Source of the DNA: Euphorbia lathyris | Lineage: Eukaryota > Streptophyta > Magnoliopsida > Malpighiales > Euphorbiaceae | Direction of reading: 5' to 3' | Length of the DNA stretch: 64,000 nt | NCBI RefSeq assembly: GCF_963576675.1 | Contig: NC_088916.1 | Location: forward strand, 85,515,501-85,579,500 | Shown: piece after piece, positions 1 to 11,720 of the stretch | Numbering within the stretch: position 1 is the first letter of the stretch | Layout: every line of letters begins with the position of its first letter | Program-made: the position numbers and the translations under genes | Notes under the pieces: model-generated | Database searches by the model: none | Seen by the model: the letters and a program-made list of their open reading frames with translations, nothing else | What the model was told of the DNA's origin: nothing

Positions 1-1438
1 TATTACTTAATTGTATAGCTAAGCCCTCATGTTAACAAATTTTGATAAATTGGCCCAAATACAATAAATCTCAAGTTGAGATAGTATGCATTATAGATGA
101 CCATAAACTGATGAGAAGTTAAACAACCATAATCTAGTCAAGAAGATAAGGCCAAAACTAATTGAACTATCATAATAAACTGAAGCATGTTCTTGCAATA
201 TGGGTTTCATCAAGTTTGAACAGTTTAAGCAATAAAAAAAAAGAAAAAACCAAAAAACCAAAATATCAATATGAAAATAAATAACATTTGACAGAGGCAT
301 TTGATCATACAACTTAATAGCACAATGAACCAATCAATCAAACTAACTGTTCCGAAACATAAACTTTTTAAATAATGCAAATTTAATTGTAAGAGGAACA
401 TATTAATATAAAAATAAATTATTAATTCAAAACCTCAACTTACTTCTAGCCTCTTATCATCGTTGCTGTAAGAAAGGATCGTTTTGGTCTTCGCCGGCCA
501 CAATCTGCAATTAGTGCTAGAATATATTTTTTTCATTCTTCCTATTTCTGAAGATCTGTTGAATCACTCATATCTTGACATGAATTTTCTTCATGTTTCT
601 TCAATGCCATATTTTCTGCACAATATAAACTCAGTTAAAATCATGTGTTTTCTAGATGGATTCGGATTTTTCACTATCATTCTAGATATTTTTGAATTTT
701 TTTTTATTTCGTAAACATTGCAAGGTAGATCTATTGGGATTTCTCCTTTGGTTGTGATTTAAAAAAATAACTCAATAGATTCGGAAACTTCATAAGGCAA
801 AAGAACAAATTCCACAAATAATTATATGTATAAACTTAATGGTTCTCCTCAAAGATCAAATTGGAAAGCCATACGCATATATTAAAATTAGGAGCTTTCA
901 GTAGATTAGAAAAAGAAACTAAAAATCAGTGAAAGAGATTTGTAGGGAAAGTTTTGAAACACATCAAATTAACATATATACAACTAATGAGAGAGAGTAT
1001 ACATACAGTCCTCGAAAAGCGCAGGCAGAGCAACTATCTCTTCTATAAGTGAAAGCTATTGTTTATTTGATGAGTGAGATAGAGAACTAGTTCATTTTTT
1101 CTAAGTAAATACAACTGAAGATTAGTGTAATTGACTGGTAGAAAATAAAAGAAGAGGCAATTTTGGTGGAGAGCTGCTCCAGATATATGAGATTTGGGAG
1201 TCTAGGGTTTCTGTTCATCAATTATTTTGTTTATATATGAGATCTGGGAGGATATATTTGTAATTAACTTTTATCTGCTAGGGTTTCTGTGGATGAATGT
1301 TTTGTTTATATATTTTAAAATTTAAGAATTGCATTTTTATTTAATTTAATAAATTTTTATATGTTCCCTTCATCAACACTTAGGTTTAAATTTTTTTAAA
1401 ATAGATAATGATGAAATTTTACCTTAACATTTTTTTTT
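1..1438. other. AT-rich intergenic DNA, no gene seen
   Basis: No open frame here shows a recognisable domain or codon structure, and the short frames are what AT-rich DNA gives by chance. The only internal structure is an imperfect direct repeat at about 1184-1235 and 1236-1315. Both halves contain a version of tatatgagatytgggag and of agggtttctgt followed by ttttgtttatata. Confidence 0.6.
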
Positions 1439-1916
1439 AAAAGTGCAGATTTAGCCTTAACGCATCAAATAGTTCAACTTTAATCCTAACGTTTCCAAGC
1501 AGGATCAATTTTACCATTATTATATTGAAAATTTGAAAAGGCTAGTTTGACTATTATTTAATTGTCATATTAGACCTTCCAAACAAGTTTTATGATAAAT
1601 TGAAGTAGTTTCATAATTTTTGTTGTTTGTAATTATATTAATAACACAATAAAAAATTTAAAGACCATGTAAAAATTGTTATTAACATGTTTGTGGGAGA
1701 CTTAGTTGTTAGCATTTTAACATATTTTTTTTGTAACGGTGTTAGTAACACATTAAATATCTTAGATTTAATTGATGTTTGGAAGGTCCGACGAGAACAC
1801 TCAAACCATTATTTTCAAATTTTCTAGGTAACATAAAGCTAATATTTATCTTGTCTAGAAACATTAGGCTTAAATTTGGAGCATTTTGGTATGTTAGAGC
1901 TAAATTTGCACTTCAC
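1439..1916. repeat. Foldback MITE-like element
   Basis: The left part (about 1439-1590, aaagtgcagatttagcc then taatcctaacgtttccaag) is an imperfect reverse complement of the right part (about 1790-1916, ending gagctaaatttgcactt). The arms exceed 100 bp and enclose about 200 bp that also folds on itself (ccttccaaacaag near 1576 against cttggaaggt-like sequence near 1780). There is no ORF. It resembles the foldback at 49300-49830 in composition. Exact ends and a target duplication were not resolved. Confidence 0.5.
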
Positions 1917-2044
1917 TTTTCACTACCCCTATAAAGTATGTATATATATATACTCTTTTTATCTATGTGTATCGAGAAGTCATGCTCAACAGGATAAATT
2001 CTTTGCTTTTTCAGGAAATAGAGTACTTGTTCCCCAAATCATGT

Positions 2045-2389
2045 GGTAGCAAGGGAATTCTTTCAACGGACAATGGAAGACAATAAAAAGTATGCTAAAG
2101 GAGTTAAAGAGTTTGAAGGCAAGGGAGCTAACCTTGTCCCTGCTCAGGGTCGATAATTTGTCTGGTCCGATCGTCAGTTTCTTGATGTCTACCCAATAGA
2201 TAGTTTTGTGGCCAAAATTTTGGCTTCTTACGATCTTCTGGGTACACATTAAGAAACAGATATTCAGACCAGTCAAGTGATCGACCTTGAGCAGGGACAT
2301 GGTCAGCTCCCTAGCCTCCAAACTCTTCAACTCCTTTAGCATACTTTTTCTTGTCTTCCCTTGTATGTTGAAATAATTCTCTTGCTACC
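2045..2389. repeat. Long inverted-repeat hairpin
   Basis: Two arms of about 170 bp (2045-2215 and 2217-2389) are reverse complements with scattered mismatches and almost no spacer, so the transcript of either strand would fold into one long stem. The arms begin ggtagcaag and end cttgctacc, and homology stops sharply on both sides. The arms look like a duplicated gene fragment rather than a transposon end. No terminal TIR or target duplication is obvious. A small-RNA locus or proto-microRNA is possible, but that is inference. Confidence 0.75.
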
Positions 2390-2628
2390 TATCTTATTGT
2401 TGGAGGTACGGCGACAATTTAGCGGAAACAATTAATTAATCGTAGAGCATAATAATATTTCATAGGAATGAATAAAGACTTGGAAATAAAATATATTGCT
2501 CAATGAAAACTGATTCTATTGATTTTTTTTTTTTTTGAGTTACATACTCCATTACAAATCAAGACTACATCTATTTATAAGCTTAATATACGCGTATATG
2601 ACAACATATAAAAACTATTCACAATTCA
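2390..2628. other. AT-rich spacer, no gene seen
   Basis: Contains a poly-T run at 2521-2536 and no coding signal. It ends in attca (2624-2628), the 5-bp target duplication of the LTR element that follows. Confidence 0.6.
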
Positions 2629-3982
2629 TGATGCGGACATCTTTTCAACAAATTCCAAGTCCAGGTTAGGGAAGTAGCAAGGTAACAAATTTCGTCAGGT
2701 ATGTGGGGAAAGTGATTCAGAAGAGGAGGAAGACACACTTAAAGTTCCAGTATATCTTTTTCTTTTAAGTGTATCTACTTGGACGGATCTCCTTTGAAGG
2801 ATCTCTTCGATGGATCTCTTCGGCGGATCTCCTTTGAAGGATCTCTTCGATGGATCTCTTCGACGGATCTCCTTTGAAGGATCTCTTCGATGGATCTCTT
2901 CGATGGATCTCTTCGACGGATCTCCTTTGATGGATCTCTCTGATGGATCTCCTTTGACGGATCTCCTTTGATGGATCTTTTCGGCGGATCTCCTTTGAAG
3001 GATCTCTTCGACGGATCTCCTATTACGGATCTCCTTTGATGGATCTCTTCGGTGGATCTCCTTTGAAGGATCTCTACGACGAATCTCTTCGATGGATCTC
3101 TTCGACGGATCTCTTTTGATGGATCTCTCCGATGGATCTCCTTTGACGGATCTCCTTTAATGGATCTCTTCGGCGGATCTTCTTTGAAGGATCTCTTCGA
3201 TGGATCTCTTCGACGGATCTCTTCGATGGGTCTCCTCGACGGATCTCCTTTGAAGGATCTATTCGATGGATCTATTCGATGGATCTCTCCGATGGATCTC
3301 TTCGATGGATCTCCTTTGATGGATCTCTCCGATGGATCTCCTTCGACGGATCTCCTTGACGAATCTATTCGATGGACCTACTTCGATGGATCTACTAGAT
3401 GGATCTACTTCGAGGTATCTCCTTCAGGTATCTACTTGGACAGATCTACTTCTGAGTATCTATCTGATGTATCTCCTCATGTGTATCCTTTGGGGTTACT
3501 TGCTCACCAAGGAGACTTGGGATTACTTACCCGTTAAGGAGAATTGGGGATTACTTGCTCACCAAGGGGGGATAAGTCTGACACCAGCCTGTCCACTATA
3601 TTTACTGTTTTGCCATTAATAATTGTTGTTTATCATTAACTCTTATTTACTAGTTTGCCACTTGTTTTCCATTATCCCACCTTACCCCTTTAAGGTTTAT
3701 CTATTTAGTTATAAGTGACCACCCTTTATTGTAATTTCATCTTTAGGTCTTGGATGATATAAATTCATCCTTTCCATGGTAAGAAGGACAACTTTTATCA
3801 ATCAAATTATATCTTCTCTTTGAGAGTGTTTTTAGGGTTCATCCCTCTTAACAATGGGGATTTCTAATTCCTTCAAGTTTAGCTTGTAAATCTGGGGGTT
3901 TCACGGCTCCTTCAAGTTCAGCTTGAGAATATCTTTGGTAGTTTACGATTGAAAACTATCGCCTGTTACCCAATCTGCATCA
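2629..3982 (+). repeat. 5' LTR of the outer element
   Basis: 1354 bp, TG...CA. The first part is unique. Then comes the GGATCTC minisatellite (about 2780-3460), then a promoter-like part with a TATA-like gatataaatt at 3748-3757. It stops at tgcatca just before the tRNA-Met primer site. The copy at 15471-16797 differs mainly in the number and order of minisatellite units. Confidence 0.88.
2780..3460 (+). repeat. GGATCTC minisatellite inside LTR
   Basis: Some fifty units of 12-14 bp alternate between ggatctcctttgaa, ggatctcttcgat and ggatctcttcgac forms. Alternating 13- and 14-bp units keep a 27-bp (nine-codon) super-period, so long chance reading frames appear on both strands (3160-3537 plus; 15607-16242 minus in the other LTR). 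I treat these frames as by-products of the repeat and not as genes. The array ends gradually, with degenerate units to about 3460. Confidence 0.85.
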
Positions 3983-3984
3983 GT

Positions 3985-3996
3985 TGGTATCAGAGC
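3985..3996 (+). other. Primer binding site (initiator tRNA-Met)
   Basis: tggtatcagagc lies two bases after the 5' LTR end. It is complementary to the 3' end of plant initiator Met tRNA and would prime minus-strand synthesis of the outer element. Confidence 0.85.
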
Positions 3997-4266
3997 CGAT
4001 CGTTTCCTGATCCGAAACTTCTTTCGACAATGGTAGCCACTGATAAGAGTTTTGAAGAATGGCAAACCGAGGTTGAAGAGATGGATTTCAAGCTTGCGGA
4101 AGCAAGGAGAAAGACAAGAGAAAATATGGAGCAAGAAAGGATGGAGAATCTGCAAAGAGGAACCAGAAGCAGCCGAAATAGCCGGAGATGACAACGTCGA
4201 GCCCAACAAAAGCAAGGAGAAAACACTATCTCCCCTCCTAAATATTCATACCAAATCTGTCCTCTG

Positions 4267-5328
4267 TTGCGCAAGGGAGAGGTAAATCCAAAACTTTCAG
4301 TTTTTGATGTGGAAGTTATGGGTAGGTCTATTACTAGTGAGGATTTGGTTGTTTATGATACTGTTAGTGATTTAAATTCTCATTATGGAGTTGTTGATAA
4401 TGAATTTATGAATGAGGCTTTAAATGTATCTATGAATGAGGAGGAAGAGGGTATAACATGTAGGAACTTTGAAGAAGTTCAAATAAAAAAGGGTGCGTAC
4501 TATGTGTTTGATGAAATTCCCCATAGGAAAAACTTCACTTGTATGCTTAATGAGGGTGATCACCTTAATCCTAAAGAAGTGGATGGTGACTTTGGGCTGG
4601 CGAATCTCTTTAAGGCCGATGATGAATTCATTTTATGTGTGTAGGTTGATGGCTATGGTGACGGGAGAGATGTTGGTGGATCAACGATGCTCACATGTAG
4701 AATGTCGTTTAAGTCGGACGACTCGGTAAATGGAGTGGTCGGCTTGAACTATAAGAAGGAGCGGATAGAAGCGAGAGGTCGTGGGAAAGATTGGGTGGAG
4801 GAAGAGGAGTTGTACGAATTTGAAAATAATCATGAAGGAGGTGAACTCGAGTGGAAGATTGATAGAGAGGAGGACGATTATGAGAATGAGCTAGATAGCA
4901 GCAATGAATTTGAGTATGATGATAATGGGTCCAGGAATGGGATTGAAGGGGAAGAGAGTGATTGTGATGATGAAGATGATGAAACCTATTATGATGGAGA
5001 TGAGCATCTGATCACTGAGTGGAACCAAAGTGAGGCTACTTATGAAGATGGGGAGAATAGATTTCATTGTGATGATGAGTTGGAGGATGGTGAGTGGCGC
5101 CAAAATGAAAATACTTATGAAGCTGATGAAGGTAGGTTTTATGAAGAGGAGTCAAGGAACATTGAGTGGAACCAAAGAGGAGCTCCTAATTATGAAGATA
5201 ATGAAGATAGGTTCTACTGTGATGATGAGTTGGAGGACGTTGGATGGAGCCAAAATGAGTACACCTACAATAACGACGACCAAGAGCTTCATGGAACACT
5301 TGACGAATGGGAAGGGCAGTTCGAGTGA
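4267..5328 (+). pseudogene. Acidic repeat protein of outer element (gag-like, one stop)
   Basis: The reading frame runs from an ATG at 4267 to the stop at 5326-5328, broken once by an in-frame TAG at 4642-4644. A short basic, coiled-coil-like frame (ATG at 4030, to 4191) precedes it in a different frame and may be the original N-terminus. The second half is extremely acidic (runs of D/E), with about four 25-residue repeats built around EWNQ...YED...RFYCDDELED. No zinc knuckle, protease or RT motif is seen. It is the only protein the outer element could specify, so a structural (Gag-like) role is a guess. The frame ends 31 bp before the nested Tat element, so its natural 3' context is nearly intact. 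Confidence 0.6.
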
Positions 5329-5359
5329 TAAGAGCATATGGTCTGCTGGTGTTTAAAGG

Positions 5360-5894
5360 TGATAACATTGGGATATTATCCAAAGGATCAGATGAGATAT
5401 TCGCCTAGAACGGCCACGTATTGATCACCTGATACCGGAATGTTATGGCGTATCAAGCAAAGGAGATCCGACAGGCGGATCACCAAGACTTCGCCACAAG
5501 AGATCCGTAGTCAAACCTATGTGGCGAACCGCTATAACCTCTCAATCCGCCAGCGGAACAGCTTAGCCGATCCCGCAATAAAGGCCATTAATGAGCTATT
5601 AATAAGCTAACGGGCATACTTAAAGGAAACCAGTAACCGCCATTAATGAAGCATTAATGGAGACTTTCTAGTTACTAAAGGTTACAACTTCATGACTATA
5701 TATAGCTTGCATCTCAAGCTATCAAAGTACACGTTCACACAATCCTAGAAACCCTACTTTGTCAATTCAGTTTGCTCTTTCATACTTTATACTGACTTTG
5801 GCATCGGAGCTTCCCCCCGTCGAACCCAACGATGCCCCCATAGCGATGCCCCCACAGGGACGGAAGCTAATCGGAAATTCTCCACAAGTCATCA
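5360..5894 (+). repeat. 5' LTR of Tat element
   Basis: 535 bp, tgataac...tcatca, preceded by aaagg. A likely TATA box, ctatatatagc, lies near 5696-5706, followed by a leader rich in CT. The following attggtgcggtgaagg (5895-5910) is in the primer-site position but does not match a tRNA I can name with confidence. Confidence 0.9.
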
Positions 5895-5952
5895 ATTGGT
5901 GCGGTGAAGGTGGAGCCCTAACCAAATAAGGGTTTCATTCACATTTTAAGAC

Positions 5953-8061
5953 ATGACGAGTGGAGGGATGGATCCTACCTCAGGGATTGAAACACCATTG
6001 GTAACACCATCAAGCCTACCTGTAACTAGCGCTGGTCGCGTTGATATAAATGATCCTGCGACGCATGATGGAAGGAGTATGTCGCCGGATACATTCATCG
6101 AAACATGTGCGGGATCCATAGGAAGAGCGTTTGGCCCTGAGATGGAGAGCCGCCTAAGGTCGTTCATGATAATTCCCGAGCTTCGACGCACGGCACCAAC
6201 TCCTACAACATCACAATGTCCACAGGCAGCTATAGGATCAAACGCCCATGATTCTTCATTCTTCCAAACTCAACCTACGGATTCCATGGTAGTTACTACC
6301 GTAGCAGCTAGTAACCCACCACTCAATCGACAACTATTTTCTGATGGAGCAGAGGGGAGTCGAAGGAATGACCAAACTCTCTCGGGGAGACCAGTAAACC
6401 ATGGGGTGAATCTGGGCGGATCAGGTGCCCCAAGTCGCCCACGGTCGAATCTCCCAGAAGGTGGATCAGAAGGTCGAAGACACAAAAAGCGAAGAAAGAG
6501 GAAAAGCAGGCAATCGAAGTCACCTTTGCCTCCGAGACAGAGATCCTCCCGCCGGGGTAGATCACCCCCATCCTCCGGTCAGAGACAAAGTAAGAGGCCA
6601 GTAGAGACACCTCGTCCGGATAGGCCACCACCACCGCCGAACTAAGGGGACGATAGACACGCTCCACCGGGAGAACATGGAGGTGATGATAGACAAGCCC
6701 CTCCTAGGGGACATGGCAGTGGAGGTGGGCGTTCGCCATCAGATCCGTCGTCCGGCTCTAGCTCCTCATCTTCTCCGAGTAGATCTCCCCATAAGAGACC
6801 TCCGAGTAGATCACCACATAGGGGACGCCCTAGGGCGGGTCGGGAAAATTTTGTTGATCGCGTTAGAGCTGCGGTGCTCCGCATAAATGAAGAGAATGCC
6901 AGGCATAATCCATTCGCCAATCGTGATTCGTCCTTTACGGTATGGATCGAAGCTGAGGAAACAGACAGGCATTTCAAAATACCTAATATCCCGGTTTACA
7001 TGGGTGCAAACAACCCCGAGGCCCATGCCAGAAAGTACCGAATGTTGCTCAGCCTTAACCGTGCAAGTGAGGCGGTATTATGCCGGATGTTTATCACCAC
7101 ATTAGGAGGTCCCGCTTATGATTGGTTCCAATCTTTACCTCCCGTATCGATAGACAGCTGGGATCAGTTGAGTAGGGAGTTTTGTGCTAAATTCACCGGA
7201 TGTACCCCTCCAGTAGTCAAGTCACGGAAGCTTTTTGAATTGAAGCAGAAGACGAATGAACCCCTTCGAGAATATGTAGACAATTTCAACAAATTGTGTA
7301 TACGAATTGTCGATGTGGATGTCTCCATGGCAGTGGAAGCTCTAGTGAAAAACACCACGTGTAAAAGCTTGCAGGAAGATTTAATTCGGAAGAAGCCCAG
7401 AGATATGGCAGAATTAATTAAAAGATGCAAGGACTTCATGGAGGTGGATGATATCCGCAGAGAGTCATTGTCTCCGCCCAAAAAGGACAAAGGCGAATCT
7501 CGCCATCGGGATAAGGAGAAAGACAAGCACCCGGATTCGTCCTCTAGAGGTCGGCAAAGGGGCTCTAAGACCAAATCGACATTCATGTCATCATTTACGC
7601 CGCTCAATGCCTCTAAAAGCGAAGTGCTAATGTGGATTGAGAACAGCCAGCACAAGCGGAGCATTTCATACCCCGAACCAAAAGGGGGGGAGTACACCAA
7701 CGCCGGGAAAAATCCCAAAAATTATTGCAAATACCATAGAAAGAATGGTCATGACACGGACGCATGCTGGGAGTTAGCCAGAAAGATAGAAAGGCTTATC
7801 GAAAGGGGAAAGTTGGACAGGTTCGTCCAAAATGATAGCAATAAGGGAGATGGTGACAGATCTAGAGATGATCAGAAAAAAAAGGCAAAAGGGACCATCA
7901 ATGTCATATCAGGCGGACCTGGATACCAACCTGTGTTGAAAAAGGAAAAAACCACTGCTCTGGATAGGGCATCACTTAATCGCCCATTTGTAGATGCCGG
8001 CTCGGAGATCTCTCCTCATGCGGACGCCCTGGTCATTACTATGATGGTGGAAGGCTGGTAG
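5953..8061 (+). pseudogene. Tat element Gag (interrupted)
   Basis: One frame runs from ATG 5953 and is broken by TAA at 6643-6645; the same frame resumes and reaches TAG at 8059-8061. The N-terminal 230 codons are Pro/Ser/Arg-rich and basic. The stretch near 6770-6850 is an SR-like repeat (SPSRSPH type). The Gag core follows from about 6874, with the typical motif for capsid-like proteins around FTTLGGPAYDWF (about 7090-7130). A zinc-knuckle-like Cys-X3-His-X5-His-X4-Cys lies near 7724-7770. Gag packages element RNA in cytoplasmic particles. Codon phase is kept across the stop, so the stop is a point change rather than an end of the gene. Confidence 0.85.
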
Positions 8062-8403
8062 ATGAAAAGAGTGATGATTGACACCGGAAGTTCATGCAAT
8101 GTCATCACAAGAGGAGCATTCGCCAAGCTTATGGTCGACCCAATCCAAGTGGAAACCACCATAGTGGACATCCTGGGAGTAACAGGGCACACCATCCAAA
8201 CAAAAGGCCAGGTAACATTAGATTGTGAGTTAGCAGATGAAGATCAAATTTGGAAAGGAGATCTGGAATTCTCCATCCTGGATGGCCAGTTAGCTTACAA
8301 TATCATCCTTGGGCGACCCTTTATCTCCGAAGCCGCAGCTCTCATCTCCATACGCCACTTAACTATTTACATCCCCACGGCCAAGGGAGGTGTAATGATC
8401 TGA
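8062..8403 (+). pseudogene. Tat element protease domain
   Basis: It continues in the gag frame. An aspartic protease of retropepsin type is shown by the active-site motif DTGSS at about 8080-8094 and the later ILGRPF motif near 8308-8325. It would cleave the Gag-Pol polyprotein. It is bounded by in-frame stops at 8059-8061 and 8401-8403 (TGA), which are interruptions of one long Gag-Pol frame and not natural gene ends. Confidence 0.8.
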
Positions 8404-8415
8404 GGAAGCCAAAAA

Positions 8416-10908
8416 GTGGCTCAGGAGACATATTCGGCATCGTTAATGATTCGCCCGCAGTCTAAAGATGAAGACAAGGAAGAACTTATCACAATGGCCT
8501 TGGGTGAAACAGAGATGTACCTCATGGCGGAAGAAAAACAGGTACGGATGGCTAAAGGGCTAAAGGGAGAGATTAAGGAAGCAATCACCAAGGTTCTCCA
8601 TGAGTCAGAAGATGTCTTTGCGTGGAAAGATGAGATTCTTCCAGGGATTAGTCCAGATGTGATCACTCACAAACTCAACATTGACAAGGACGCGGTCCCG
8701 GTGGCACAAAAACGAAGAAACCATGGCCCTGAGAGGCAAAAGGTAATAGAAGAGGAGATCACCAAGCTCAAACGGGCGGACGCCATCGAGGAGGTGCTTT
8801 ATACACAGTGGCTGGTGAATGTAGTCCTCGTCAAAAAGGCAGGCGGATCATACCACATGTGTATTGACTTCACAGATCTCAACAAATCTTGTCCCAAAGA
8901 CAACTACCCCCTACCGTGTATTGATATCCTAGTAGATGGAACCGCAGGACATGCCATGTACTCCTTCACTGATGTGAAGTCGAGTTATCACCAGATCCCG
9001 ATGGAGCCTTCGGATAGAATCAAAACTTCGTTCGTGACACACTAAGCCACCTATTGCTTCAAAGTCATGCCCTTTGGGCTTAAGAACGCGGGTGCAACCT
9101 ATCAACGGATGATGAACAAAATATTCGAAGGAAGCAAAGGTGATAACTTTTCTGTCTATGTGGACGATATGATCATCAAAAGTACCACTGTAGAGAAGCA
9201 TGCATATGATATAAAGGAGGTACTGGGCGTACTCCGACATCACAACATTAAATTGAATCTGGAGAAATGTACCTTTGGAGCGACATATGGAAAATTCTTA
9301 GGATTCATGATCAGCCAGAAGGGAGTGAGCCCAAACCCCGACAAGATCAATGCAGTCTTGGAAATGAAAGCGCTGCAGAATATTAGGGAAGTGCAACGTC
9401 TTAACGGGCGTATCGTAGCCTTGGGTAGGTTTATCTCATGTTCAGCTCGACGATGCCAACCCTTTTATGAAGTGATCAAAAAACATAAGGTGTTTGAATG
9501 GAACGAGGATTGCGAGAAAGCCTTCCAGGGGATCAAACAGTTTCTCACGGAACCACCCCTAATGAGTCGACCCTTGAAAGGTGAGAATCTCTACATGTAT
9601 GTCTCAGTTACAGATAAAGCCGTTTGCACGGTCATGATAAGGGAAGAAGATGGCCAGCAATATCCTATCTATTACGTGAGCAAAGTATTAAAGGATGCTG
9701 AAACCCGATATTCCAAGCTGGATAAAATGGCACTGGCCGTCGTCACCACCTCCATACGCCTCAGGCCTTACTTTAAAGCTCATACTATCATAGTTCGTAC
9801 AAGCATACCAATGAGGAAAGTGTTGCAAAAGCCAGAAACTTCGGGAAGATTGATGGAATGGGAAATCCACCTAGGAGAGTTCGATGTTCGTTATGAAAGC
9901 CGATCAGCCCTGAAAAGTCAAGTCTTGGCAGACTTTGTGAACGAATTCACTGAAGAGGGAATGAATCTCCCCAAATCTAAAGTTGAGGAATGGACGATGT
10001 ACACAGATGGGGATTCTTCGGCAGAAGGTGCAGGTATTGGCATCGTGATCAAAGGTCCCCAATATATAAAGCTACACTACGCAGCAAAATTGGATTTCCT
10101 CGCAACCAACAATGCAGCGGAGTATGAGGCCTTAATATTGGGACTACGCCTGCTAAAGGAAATCACTCCCGAGCGGATCGTAATCTACAGCGATTCCAAA
10201 TTAATGGTCAACCAGGTGATCAAAAATTTCGAGGTAAAAGATGACATTCTTGCCAAATATGTTGACGAGGTTAAGAAACTGCTAAATCACCTCGAAGCCA
10301 AAGACACCAAGTGGGAATTGATCCATGTGCCTCGAGGATCCAACATAGAGGCTGATCACCTAGCCAAAATGGCTTCAAGCAAGGAGCATTGGGTGGATCT
10401 GCAATGCCCGTTTGAGGTCAAGACAGCGCCGGCATTCGCCTCGGAGATGGTATCCTTACTCATGTCTGTGGAGAGTGACTGGAGATCACCAATCCGCCAG
10501 TATCTGATAGATGGAACATTGCCTTTAGACAAGGAAGAAGCTCGACGGATCGTAAGAAAGGCGGCTTATTTCTCCGTGATGAATGATTGCCTATACAAAA
10601 AGTCTTTTAGCCACCACTGGCTCAAATGCATCGTGCTGGAAGAGGGACAACAGATCCTCAAAGAGTTGCATGAAGGCACATGTGGAGCCCATGAGGCATC
10701 TGCCTCCATTTTGAAGAAATCTAGGTTAGCAGGATTTTATTGGCCAACAGCGGAACTTGATGCTCAAAAGTTAGTAGAGTCTTGCCATAATTGTCAGATT
10801 CATGCAAATGAATCACACACAGCTAAACACCTTCAAAGGCCCATCACCGAAGGTCGACCCTTTGCAGTCTGGGGAATTGACATCGTTGGACCATTTCCTC
10901 CTACCTGA
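8416..10908 (+). pseudogene. Tat element RT and dual RNase H
   Basis: Same frame as gag, with stops at 9043-9045 (TAA) and 10906-10908 (TGA). Reverse transcriptase: fingers motif with CIDFTDLNK near 8862, palm MPFGLKNAGATYQ at 9067, catalytic YVDD at 9157-9168. Then comes a connection-type degenerate RNase H (about 9500-9960). A second RNase H of archaeal type starts near 9990, with catalytic residues visible in YTDGDS (Asp at 10006), AEYEAL, YSDSKL and EADHLA. The integrase zinc finger starts near 10668 (His-His, then Cys-X2-Cys near 10785). The enzymes copy element RNA into DNA. Two RNase H domains in tandem place the element in the Tat clade. Confidence 0.88.
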
Positions 10909-11720
10909 AGACAGAGGAAGTATGTGGTAGTGGCTGTGGATCATTTCACCAAATGGGTAGAGGCTGAGGCTGTCTCCTCTATCAATGCTGAACGAATGGT
11001 GGAGTTCGTCAAGGATAACATAGTAGGAAGGTATGGAGTTCCCCACACGATTATCACTGACAATGGAACGCAATTCAACTATGAAGAGTTCAAAACTTTC
11101 TGTGAAAAATTGGGCATTCAGAACAGATTCGCCTCAGTTTATTATCCTCAATCTAATGGTATGACCGAAGTTACAAATCGGACGATCGTTAAAGGAATAA
11201 AGAAAAGATTGGGGAACATGACAAGAAGTGGGCGGATCAGTTAATGAGCGTCCTATGGGCGTATCGCACTACTCCCAGAACAGCCAAGGGCGAGACGCCA
11301 TTCGCCCTTTCTCACGGTGTGGAAGCTGTAATCCCAGTTGAAATACAGGTCCCAAGTGACAGAGTTGCATTCTATTGCAAGGATGAAAACAGCCAAAGAT
11401 TGAAAGAAAGTCTTGATCAAGTGGAGGAAAAGCGAGAAAAGGCATATGTACGCATGGCAGCTTACAAGCAGCGGATCGTAGCTTATCATGATAAAAATGC
11501 CAAGCTTGTAAACTTGAATGTGGGAGACCTCGTGCTCCGCAAAGCGGACAAAATCCAATCTAAGGAAGGGAAAGGAAACCTGGGATTCACCCGGACATGT
11601 CCGTACAAAATAATCAACAAGATTGGATTCGCCACATTTAAAATTCAAGACATGGAGGGAAATACGCTGCCGCATACATGGAATCTCCAAAACCTCCTCA
11701 AATATTTCGCCAGAAAATAG
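10860..11720 (+). pseudogene. Tat element integrase
   Basis: The core domain carries the first Asp in WGIDIVGPF (about 10870), the second in TDNGTQF (about 11056) and the Glu in MTEVTNR (about 11161-11181). The stop TGA at 10906-10908 splits the core, and a one-base frameshift near 11220 moves the frame. The C-terminal part (11244-11720) carries WAYRTT and GETPFALSHG and a chromo/GPY-like end with GPY replaced by CPYKI. It would insert the cDNA into the genome. The final stop at 11718-11720 looks natural. Confidence 0.85.

Noticed and set aside
91..714. Short ORFs near the left edge
   Set aside because: AT-rich Phe/Leu/Ile frames without domain or splice context.
2780..3460. Possible CRISPR array
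   Set aside because: Units are contiguous 12-14-bp minisatellite repeats without spacers, within a plant LTR.
4891..5383. Ile-rich minus-strand ORFs that look like membrane proteins
   Set aside because: Reverse reading of GAT/GAA-rich codons of the acidic protein gives Ile/Phe-rich frames.
7164..7718. 184-codon minus-strand ORF
   Set aside because: Shadow of the Tat gag; no domain.
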